A DNA stretch of 64,000 nucleotides. Origin: Acidimicrobiia bacterium (GTDB taxonomy: Bacteria; Actinomycetota; Acidimicrobiia; IMCC26256; JAOSJL01). The stretch covers positions 1,265,926-1,329,925 of the forward strand of contig JAOSJL010000001.1 of NCBI GenBank assembly GCA_027494115.1, written 5' to 3'. Below are positions 57,845 to 64,000 of the stretch, piece after piece. The position numbers and the translations under genes were made by a program. The notes below the pieces were generated by a model that worked only from the letters and a program-made list of their open reading frames with translations, ran no database searches and had not been told where the DNA came from. Numbering within the stretch: position 1 is the first letter of the stretch; each line of letters begins with the position of its first letter.

Positions 57845-59058
57845 CTAGATGACCCCGTCAGCGGTGAGTCGCGCCAGCTCCTCGGCGCTCACACCGAGAT
57901 GGTGGCCGTAGACCAGATCGTTGTGCTGGCCGAGAAGGGGGCAGGGTCGCGTGGGCCCCCCGGGCTTTCCGGAAGCTTGAAGGGAGCACCGAGGTGGCGA
58001 AGGATGCCCAGCTCCGGATGATCCAGCTCGACGATGTATCCGCGCTCCCGGAGGTGCGGGTGCTCTGCGGCCTCTTCGACGGTGAACACGGCCGTGACCG
58101 GCGCGCCGACGGCCTGGCAACGCTCCATGATCTCGACCTTGTCGTGTTGCATGGCCCACTCCCCGATGAGGGAGTAGATGAGGTCCTTGTTCTCCCCGCG
58201 GACCAACATGTCGTCGAACATCTCCAGCTGGGCCCACTCGGGGTTCCCCATGGCCTCGACGAGCGCCCTCCACTGACCCGTCTCCAGCACCATCATCCAC
58301 ACGTGCCCGTCCTTGCACGGAACGATGGCCGCAGGAGCGGACAGCCCCATTCCGATCCCGGTGCGGCGGTCGAAGATGCCGTCTTGCGCGTACCCTCCGA
58401 TGTTCTGGCCGCCCACGAAGGTGGCGGCGACGGCTTCGGCACAGGAGACGTCGACGTGCTGGCCGCCGCCGACGCTTTCCCGCCCGATCGTTGCCGCCAA
58501 ACCCCAGGTTGCGGCCGTGGTCGCGCCGTAGAAGTCGGCGGAGAAGGTGCCGTGCTCGAGGGGTGCCTCGCCCGGGCGGCCGCAGTATCGGTGCCCGGCA
58601 GCCGAGAGGTGAAAGGCGTTGAGGTCGTAGGCCTTCCAGTCGCTGTAGGGGCCGGTCTGCCCGAACGGCGTGATGGAGATCATCACGAGGTCGGGGTTCT
58701 CGTGCGCAAGCGTGGCGTAGTCCAGCTCGCGCTCGCGCATCTGCGCCGGTGGATTGTTCTCGATCAGGACGTCGGCTCGGGCGAGGAGCCTGAACAGCAG
58801 GTCACGCCCTGCGCCGGTGTCCACGTCGAGCGTGACGCCGAGCTTGTTGGTGTTCAGGAACTGGAAGAGACCGCTGCGCTCGGGGTGGGGCTCGTCGCCG
58901 GGAAACGGCCCCCAGCGACGGGCGATGTCACCACCGGTGGGGGCTTCGATCTTGACGACCTCGGCCCCGAAGTCGGCGAAGAGCTTGGCGCAGTAGGGGG
59001 CCGAGACCATCTGGGCCAACTCGACGACGCGGATTCCCTCGAGTGCACCGTCTGACAT
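57845..59058 (-). CDS. Class III (CaiB/BaiF) CoA-transferase, one frameshift near the end
   Basis: A CoA-transferase of about 404 residues: GIRVVELAQMVSAPYCAKLF, then ADFGAEVVKIEAPTGGDIAR, MISITPFGQTGPYSDWKAYD and HGTFSADFYGATTAATWGLA. The last residues are shifted by a missing base in the C6 run 57956-57961; restored they read GQHNDLVYGHHLGVSAEELA, then stop at 57845. The promoter with site E lies upstream at 59114-59141, read in this gene's direction (TGAACT and TAGGAT spaced 16 bp). Confidence 0.87.
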
Positions 59059-59113
59059 GTCGCCTCCTCACAGCCCGGGCCGCAGCCCCGAGCTGCCGCC
59101 CGCCGAATTCGAG

Positions 59114-59152
59114 ATCCTAACCGTCTGGTAGCAAAAGTTCACCATATGGGCC
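59114..59152. promoter_or_regulatory. Double TetR-type operator and promoter, site E
   Basis: TAACC-GTCT-GGTAG (59118-59131) and TCACC-ATAT-GGGCC (59139-59152) are centred 21 bp apart, the same arrangement as sites A and C. A minus-strand -10-like TAGGAT (59114-59119) and -35-like TGAACT (59136-59141) overlap them. The site lies between the divergent CoA-transferase and nitronate-monooxygenase-like genes. Confidence 0.75.
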
Positions 59153-59192
59153 GAGCACGTCTATGCTCTCGGGTCGAAAGGGGGTCGTCACC

Positions 59193-60293
59193 ATGTCAAA
59201 GGATCCGTTGCGGACAAAGCTCTGCGACCTGTTGGGCATCGAGTTCCCGGTCGTCGCTTTCACGCACTGCAAGGACGTCGCGGTTGCGGTCATCAATGCC
59301 GGTGGGTTTGCCGTGCTCGGTGAGGCGATGCATACGCCCGACGAGATCGCCGCGGACATCGGGTGGATCCGCGATCGTGTGGAGGGGAAGCCCTTCGGTG
59401 TCGATCTGGTTCTGCCCGCGTCTGTTCCGCCTTCGGGTTCGATCGACGATCTCACGTCCAAGATCCCCGAGAGCCACCGGAAGTTCGCTGCGGAGATCAA
59501 GGAGAAGTACGACGTTCCCGATCCCAAGGGTCCGGTGGACCTGCATCAGTGGGGGGGCTTGAATCAGGAACTGGCGCGTGCCCAGCTCGACGTTCTGCTC
59601 GACGAGAGGGTGCCGGTCATCGCTTCGGGTCTCGGAAGCCCCGCGTTCATTCTCGACGCGGCCCACGAGCGCGACATGTTGGTGTTCGGTCTGGTGGGCA
59701 AGGCCCGGCAGGCCAAGCGTCAGATCGAAGCGGGCGTGGATGCCGTGATCGCACAGGGCTACGACGCTGCCGGCCACACCGGGGCGGTGGGCACCTTCTC
59801 CATCGTTGCCGAAGTCGCGGCGATGGCAGGTGACACGCCGATCATCGCCGCCGGGGGTGTCACTACAGGTCGGCACCTGGCAGCGGCCCTCTGCCTCGGC
59901 GCCTCGGGCGTGTGGACGGGCACGCTCTGGCTCGCCTCGCGGGAGTCCGACATCGACATGATCATCAAGGAACGGCTTCTCGCGGCAACCGTCGAGGACA
60001 CGTCGTACAGCACGTCGATCTCCGGAATGACCATGCGCGTGCTCGACTGTCCGTGGACCGAGGAGTGGGCCAAGCCCGAAGCTCCTGATGTCCTCCCGGC
60101 GCCCTATCAGATGCTGCTCAGCGCCGACTACCTCCAGGGTGCCAACGACAACCGGCGAGAAGACCTCATGACGGAGGCCGCGGGTCAGGGCGTCGGTTTC
60201 GTCACCTCCATGAAGCCTGCGAAGCAGATCCTCTTCGATATCGTCGAGGAAGCGCTCGACACGTTCGAGGAGGTCGTGGGTGAGCTCTCCTAG
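59193..60293 (+). CDS. Nitronate monooxygenase / 2-nitropropane dioxygenase family flavoprotein
   Basis: A 366-residue FMN TIM-barrel protein with IEFPVVAFTHCKDVAVAVIN, VIASGLGSPAFILDAAHERD, AVIAQGYDAAGHTGAVGTFS (the His of the family) and PIIAAGGVTTGRHLAAALCL. Besides nitronate oxidation, members act as enoyl reductases or trans-enoyl-type flavoenzymes, and in CoA regulons the latter is possible. ATG 59193 follows AAAGGGGG; an in-frame ATG at 59163 is less likely. It is divergent from the CoA-transferase gene and shares site E. Confidence 0.85.
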   Translation: MSKDPLRTKLCDLLGIEFPVVAFTHCKDVAVAVINAGGFAVLGEAMHTPDEIAADIGWIRDRVEGKPFGVDLVLPASVPPSGSIDDLTSKIPESHRKFAAEIKEKYDVPDPKGPVDLHQWGGLNQELARAQLDVLLDERVPVIASGLGSPAFILDAAHERDMLVFGLVGKARQAKRQIEAGVDAVIAQGYDAAGHTGAVGTFSIVAEVAAMAGDTPIIAAGGVTTGRHLAAALCLGASGVWTGTLWLASRESDIDMIIKERLLAATVEDTSYSTSISGMTMRVLDCPWTEEWAKPEAPDVLPAPYQMLLSADYLQGANDNRREDLMTEAAGQGVGFVTSMKPAKQILFDIVEEALDTFEEVVGELS

Positions 60294-60323
60294 GGAGAGC
60301 GGCACGCGAGGGAGGTGACGTCG

Positions 60324-60959
60324 GTGACGAGTGCGCCTCGATCCGGGTTCGACGTCGATCTCGCCGGCAAGCGGGCGGAATGCGACGGCGGGAACGCCAT
60401 CGCCGGAACGCACTTCGCCGGCCGTCAGGACTTCGCCGGAACGCTCACCGGGGAGTATGTGGATCACGGCGATCCGCCCTGGCGTTGGTACGTTCTCACC
60501 GACTTCACGGGGAAGCCGGAGGGCTACACGGACGACACGGTGTGGTGTGAGTCCGGAAACCTGTTCATCGTCGAAGAACAACGAAGGGGGAGAGGTATGA
60601 AGACCCTGCTCGAACGTATGGGCGGAGCGTCCGCGGTTTTCGAGGCACTCGAAGGTCTGCACGACCGCATGCTCGCCGACGACACGCTTGCCCCGTTCCT
60701 CGAGGGCGTCGACGTCGAAGTCTGGACCAGCAAACAGTTCGACTTCCTGGGTCGCATGCTGGGTGCGTCCGAGTACGACAGTGAAACGCTCCGTCGTTCC
60801 CATCAGCGACTGGTCGACAAAGGCCTCGACGACCCTCACTTCGACGTCACCCTCGAGTACCTTCAGGCTGCGCTGAGGGACGCCGAGGTGCCCGAAGACT
60901 GCATTCCGGAAGTGACGGAGGCCTTCGAGAGCACGCGGCGCGACATTCTGTGTCGCTGA
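60324..60959 (+). CDS. Truncated haemoglobin (group I-like) with N-terminal extension
   Basis: A 211-residue reading frame. The C-terminal 120 residues (from Met at 60598) resemble a truncated globin: KTLLERMGGASAVFEALEGL, DDTLAPFLEGVDVEVWTSKQ, then QFDFLGRMLGAS and DDPHFDVTLEYLQAALRD, with the proximal His in PHFD. The first 91 residues (TGEYVDHGDPPWRWYVLTDF, then GNLFIVEEQ) match nothing recognised. A strong ribosome binding site (GGGGGAGAGGT) directly before ATG 60598 suggests the globin may also be made alone. GTG 60324 follows GGGAGG. Confidence 0.7.
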   Translation: MTSAPRSGFDVDLAGKRAECDGGNAIAGTHFAGRQDFAGTLTGEYVDHGDPPWRWYVLTDFTGKPEGYTDDTVWCESGNLFIVEEQRRGRGMKTLLERMGGASAVFEALEGLHDRMLADDTLAPFLEGVDVEVWTSKQFDFLGRMLGASEYDSETLRRSHQRLVDKGLDDPHFDVTLEYLQAALRDAEVPEDCIPEVTEAFESTRRDILCR

Positions 60960-60981
60960 AACCGGAGCGGATCGCGAGGCG

Positions 60982-62478
60982 TCACTCCTGCAGGTCGGCG
61001 CGCACTGTGCGGCGCAGGAGCTTCCCCGTCTCGCTGTAGGGAAGCTCGTCGCGGAACTCGATCCGTGACGGAGAACGCGAGGAGCGCAGCCGGTCCGTGA
61101 CCCAGCGCTGGATCTCCTCTTCGCTCACGGACCGACCTTCTCGCGTGACGATGACGGCGGCGGGGGACTCACCCCACTGTTGATCCGGTACGCCGACCAC
61201 GGCGCAGTCGGTGACGGCATCGTGCTCGAGGATCACGTCTTCGATCTCGCCCGGTGAGATGTTCTCACCGCCACGCACGATGATGTCGTCGATGCGCCCG
61301 TCCAGGAACAGGTAGCCGGCGCTGTCCAGCCAGCCGCCGTCGCGTGTGGGGAACCAGCCTCCGGCATCGAGCTTGCTTCCCTGATCCAGGTACTCGCCGG
61401 CGATCTGTTCACCGCGCACGTAGATCTCGCCTCGCTCGCCCGGCCCGAGAGCTTTGCCGGCCTCGTCGCGGATCTCGAGCTCCACGCTGGGCAACGGCGT
61501 TCCCAGTGACGCCAGTCGCTGCCGGACCTCCGGGTCATCGCTCTCGGCGGCCGCCCGGTGATCGTCGGGTGTGAGGATCGTGATCGTCGAGCTCGTTTCC
61601 GTGAGACCGTACGCATTGGTGAAATCGGTTCCGGGGAGGAGCTCCATCGCCTTCTCGATCACCGCGAGAGGCATCTTGCTCCCGCCGTAGGAAACAGCCC
61701 GGAGGTGGGGAAGCTGGATGTCGCCGGCGCTCTCGAGCGCGTCGATGATGCGTACGAGCATGGTGGGAACGACCATCGCGTTCGTGATGCGTTCCGAGCG
61801 GGCCAGTTCGATCCAGGCCTCGGCCGAGAAGTTCTCGAGCTGCACGATCCGGCGGCCCGCGTAGACGGAGCTCGCGATCGACGCTGCGCCGGCGACGTGG
61901 TACGGAGGCACGCTGACCAGCGCCGCGTCGTCTTCGGCCGCCGATCCGAACTCGACCGAGCTCAGGATGTAGGAGACGAGGTGCTTGTGCCGGAGCAGTG
62001 CAGCCTTCGGAGCGCCGGTCGTACCACTCGTGAAGAGGAGGATCGCCACCTCCTCGGGGTCGAGCGACCAGCTCGTCTCGGCGGTATCGCCGGCCCGGGC
62101 ACGCTCGACGAAGTCCGTGCGCTCGACCACGGTCGTGTCGGACCGAGGGGAGAGGCGCGCGGCGGCTTCTTCTTCGGCCACGAGATACGCAGGTGACACG
62201 CGGGCCACGAGCGCGTCGAGCTCCGAGCCCGTGAGCCGGTAGTTGAGCGGAGCGAACGGCACGCCCGCCCAGGCACTTGCGAACAGACCGATCGGAACGG
62301 CGAGGCTGTTGACATCGAGAACCGCCATGTACTCGGACTCGGACGCGGTGATCTCGGACGCAGCGGCTCCGGCCGCACCGAAGAGCTCGGAGTACGTGAG
62401 CACCTCGGAACCGTTTGTGAGCGCCGGCCGGTCACCGAAGCCCGATGCCGCCATCTCGAGCAGCATCATCAGGTTCAT
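60982..62478 (-). CDS. Acyl-CoA synthetase (AMP-binding, class I adenylate-forming)
   Basis: A 498-residue ligase with the P-loop ILLFTSGTTGAPKAALLRHK, NAYGLTETSSTITILTPDDH, LDGRIDDIIVRGGENISPGE and the C-terminal Lys motif YSETGKLLRRTV. It activates a carboxylic acid as an acyl-AMP and then forms the CoA thioester. The length fits short or aromatic acid ligases of the family; the acid is not known. It is third in a minus-strand group behind site F, 4 bp after the small protein gene. Confidence 0.9.
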   Translation of the reverse strand: MNLMMLLEMAASGFGDRPALTNGSEVLTYSELFGAAGAAASEITASESEYMAVLDVNSLAVPIGLFASAWAGVPFAPLNYRLTGSELDALVARVSPAYLVAEEEAAARLSPRSDTTVVERTDFVERARAGDTAETSWSLDPEEVAILLFTSGTTGAPKAALLRHKHLVSYILSSVEFGSAAEDDAALVSVPPYHVAGAASIASSVYAGRRIVQLENFSAEAWIELARSERITNAMVVPTMLVRIIDALESAGDIQLPHLRAVSYGGSKMPLAVIEKAMELLPGTDFTNAYGLTETSSTITILTPDDHRAAAESDDPEVRQRLASLGTPLPSVELEIRDEAGKALGPGERGEIYVRGEQIAGEYLDQGSKLDAGGWFPTRDGGWLDSAGYLFLDGRIDDIIVRGGENISPGEIEDVILEHDAVTDCAVVGVPDQQWGESPAAVIVTREGRSVSEEEIQRWVTDRLRSSRSPSRIEFRDELPYSETGKLLRRTVRADLQE

Positions 62479-62482
62479 GGCG

Positions 62483-62794
62483 TCAGTCCGATGACGGAAG
62501 TGGCTTCGCGTCTTTCAGCTCGAGGAGTTCCCCGTTGACGCCGACCGATCCGTCACCCGGCTTGGTGCACAGGACCTCGAGATCGCCGTCGCTGTTCGTG
62601 TATCGCTTTCCGAGGGCCGTTCCGTCGGCTGCATCGGACGAGACCGTTGCCCCTTCCGGGGCTTCCTCGTCCATGCCGATCATCGCTGCTCCTCCGCATG
62701 TCAGGTCGACGTCACCGTCGGGCGCCGCAACGACCATCACCTCGGTGGCGCACACCGCACTGCGGAGTCGGGAACCAACTGTCAGTTCAGCCAT
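62483..62794 (-). CDS. Small hypothetical protein (103 aa)
   Basis: A 103-residue protein (MAELTVGSRLRSAVCATEVM, then DVDLTCGGAAMIGMDEEAPE) with two Cys spaced by about 18 residues and an acidic C-terminal half. No family is recognised. It is packed between the SnoaL-like gene and the acyl-CoA synthetase gene on the same strand, so it probably works with them. Confidence 0.65.
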   Translation of the reverse strand: MAELTVGSRLRSAVCATEVMVVAAPDGDVDLTCGGAAMIGMDEEAPEGATVSSDAADGTALGKRYTNSDGDLEVLCTKPGDGSVGVNGELLELKDAKPLPSSD

Positions 62795-62822
62795 CGTTGT
62801 CGAAGCCTCCCGGTACTCGTCG

Positions 62823-63266
62823 TCACGGAACCTTCGGTGCCTCACGGAGGGACACGAAGTCATACATCGTCACCTTGCGCGACTGGAACTTCCACTCGCC
62901 GGCGACTCGAACGTAGCGGTCATCGTAGAAGCCGCTACTCAGCAGATTCCTGCCGTTGACGGTAGCCCTCAGGTCGAGATAACAGGTTCCGCCCGCGACA
63001 TCGCCGTCCAGGTCGATGACGTGATTGTGCACGAACGGATGGAAATCGTCGTCAGCGAGCATCTCCTCGAAGCCCTCGAGGAGCGCCTGTGTCCCGCGAA
63101 TCGTCGGCAGATCCGGGGTGTCCATCGTGGCGTCCTCGGCGAAGAGGTCGACGATGGCCGCGATGTCCTTGTGCCACACGTGGTGGGCGTAGCGTCGCGG
63201 CAGGTCGCGGATGGCTTCCCGATCCGCCAACTCGCGCAGGACGGTCTCGCTTCCCGCTTGTGCCAT
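62823..63266 (-). CDS. SnoaL-like / NTF2-superfamily protein
   Basis: A 147-residue cone-shaped alpha+beta protein. The N-terminus ADREAIRDLPRRYAHHVWHK, then IVDLFAEDATMD, is typical of SnoaL_4-type domains, and strands such as FHPFVHNHVIDLDGD and GEWKFQSRKVTMYDF follow. Members act as isomerases, cyclases, dehydratases or ring-hydroxylating dioxygenase beta-like subunits; activity is not assigned here. It is the first gene of the minus-strand group next to site F. Confidence 0.8.
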   Translation of the reverse strand: MAQAGSETVLRELADREAIRDLPRRYAHHVWHKDIAAIVDLFAEDATMDTPDLPTIRGTQALLEGFEEMLADDDFHPFVHNHVIDLDGDVAGGTCYLDLRATVNGRNLLSSGFYDDRYVRVAGEWKFQSRKVTMYDFVSLREAPKVP

Positions 63267-63284
63267 GGGTGCTACCGATCTTCG

Positions 63285-63331
63285 TTGCTCACCGGTGGTC
63301 GGAGAAGACGGTCTTGCTCACCGATGGTCGG
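63285..63331. repeat. 18-bp direct repeat in the SnoaL leader
   Basis: TTGCTCACCGRTGGTCGG occurs at 63285-63302 and 63314-63331, 29 bp apart, between the SnoaL-like start and site F. It could be a second regulator site or a simple duplication. Confidence 0.6.
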
Positions 63332-63358
63332 GAAAATGCTACTACAGCCCGGGAATCC

Positions 63359-63372
63359 TAACCAACTGGTAG
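63359..63372. promoter_or_regulatory. TetR-type operator, site F
   Basis: TAACC-AACT-GGTAG is one of the best matches to the shared palindrome. It is flanked on both strands by TAGGAT, a good -10 sequence, so it may cover divergent promoters for the SnoaL group and the CoA-transferase at 63474. Only a weak second half-site (GCTAC at 63338) lies at 21 bp. Confidence 0.7.
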
Positions 63373-63373
63373 G

Positions 63374-63435
63374 ATCCAGCGCTTGCCGAGATCCAGCGTG
63401 CCGAGATCGAGCTCGCCGGGATTCAGCGTGCCGGG
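63374..63435. repeat. About 15-bp imperfect tandem repeats upstream of the last gene
   Basis: Four related units start at 63374, 63391, 63406 and 63421 (for example ATCCAGCGTGCCGAG and ATTCAGCGTGCCGGG), lying between site F and the start at 63474. They are untranslated in the likely reading. Confidence 0.6.
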
Positions 63436-63473
63436 AGTCATGATCGATCCGAGGGGGGAGGGGTTGCACGACC

Positions 63474-64000
63474 ATGGGTAGCGCCTTGGAGGGCGTCGTC
63501 GTCCTCGATTGCACCACCGAGATGTGGTCGTCGCTTGCCGGCGCGCTCCTGGGGACTTCGGCGCAGACGTGATCCGTATCGAAGACCTCTCCCGGGCCGC
63601 CCGCAACCCGAATCGCGACGGACAGCATCCCCGTGAAGCTTTCGACGCCGAGGCCGAGCTGATCCACCGCAACAAACGCAGCGTCGGCCTCGACCTCCAC
63701 GATGTGAGGGGACGCGAGATTCTCCAACGCCTCATGGCCGACGCTGACGTGTTCCTCACCGACCTCCCCTTCGAGACGCTCGACGAGGAGGGATGGAGCT
63801 ACGCGGATCTCACCGAGCTGAACGCCGACCTCATCTATGCACGCGGTTCGGGCTTCGGCCCCCAGGGCCCCGCCCGCGATCTGCCGGCCCTCGACGAGCT
63901 CGCCGCCGCTCGTACCGGCGTCATGCCCACGCTGGGCCAGCCCGGCCAGCCACCCGTGTACACGGGGGTCGGCCAGATGTACACGTCGGTCATGTTGGCC
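63474..64000 (+). CDS. Class III (CaiB/BaiF) CoA-transferase (partial, runs off the window), one frameshift
   Basis: The first 175 or so residues of a CoA-transferase: GVVVLDCTTEMWSSLAGALL, then GDFGADVIRIEDLSRAARNP after restoring one base in the G4 run 63551-63554, LIHRNKRSVGLDLHDVRGRE and LIYARGSGFGPQGPARDLPA. ATG 63474 follows GGGGGGAGG. The gene continues past the window end. It is divergent from the SnoaL group, with site F between. Confidence 0.8.

Overview
The window is 64 kb of GC-rich DNA with G/C-ending codons, many GTG and TTG starts and short gene-to-gene overlaps. It carries a sortase-type LPMTG surface protein and a large set of acyl-CoA genes. Together these suggest an actinobacterium, most likely of the Acidimicrobiia type; that placement is an inference, because no rRNA or taxonomic marker gene is present. 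Many genes are interrupted by single-base indels, nearly all in runs of four to six G or C. This looks like read error in a draft or long-read assembly rather than mass gene decay, so most broken genes are annotated here at full length.

Region 1 (0-13.4 kb) is mostly housekeeping or mixed: a membrane protein tail, a MATE exporter, tRNA-Leu, a D-threonine-aldolase-type PLP enzyme, an LPMTG-anchored surface protein, a CBS-citrate synthase, a minus-strand cluster (enoyl-CoA hydratase, histidine phosphatase, HAD hydrolase, ADPS-like FAD oxidase), an esterase-thioredoxin fusion and fumarase.

Region 2 (13.4-33.4 kb) holds eight phytoene-desaturase/PYROXD2-like FAD oxidoreductases in two divergent arrays. 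Three lie on the minus strand (one carrying a C-terminal DUF1214-like domain) and five on the plus strand. Paralogues occur in the same order reading outward from the centre. Between the arrays lie a MarR regulator, an SDR, an acyl-CoA dehydrogenase, a membrane protein, a TetR regulator and strong palindromes with an AACGCGTT core that match the published KstR-type consensus.

Region 3 (33.4-64 kb) looks like one catabolic regulon: a TetR regulator, SDR, paired MaoC hydratases, paired acyl-CoA dehydrogenases, amidohydrolases, several class III CoA-transferases, a sulfurtransferase, an acetone-carboxylase-like HyuA/HyuB/gamma set, a CoxM/S/L molybdenum hydroxylase, an SCP2-type thiolase, a gamma-DUF35-crotonase triple fusion, a nitronate-monooxygenase-like flavoprotein, a truncated haemoglobin and an acyl-CoA ligase. 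The same palindrome, (C/T)(T/A)ACC-N4-GGT(A/T)(A/G), lies in five intergenic regions of this half. In three of them it is doubled at exactly 21 bp centre to centre. A near-identical 550-bp duplication (48118-48667 and 54809-55359) carries the gamma subunit and created the triple fusion.

No insertion sequence, CRISPR array, rRNA, phage gene or origin was seen.
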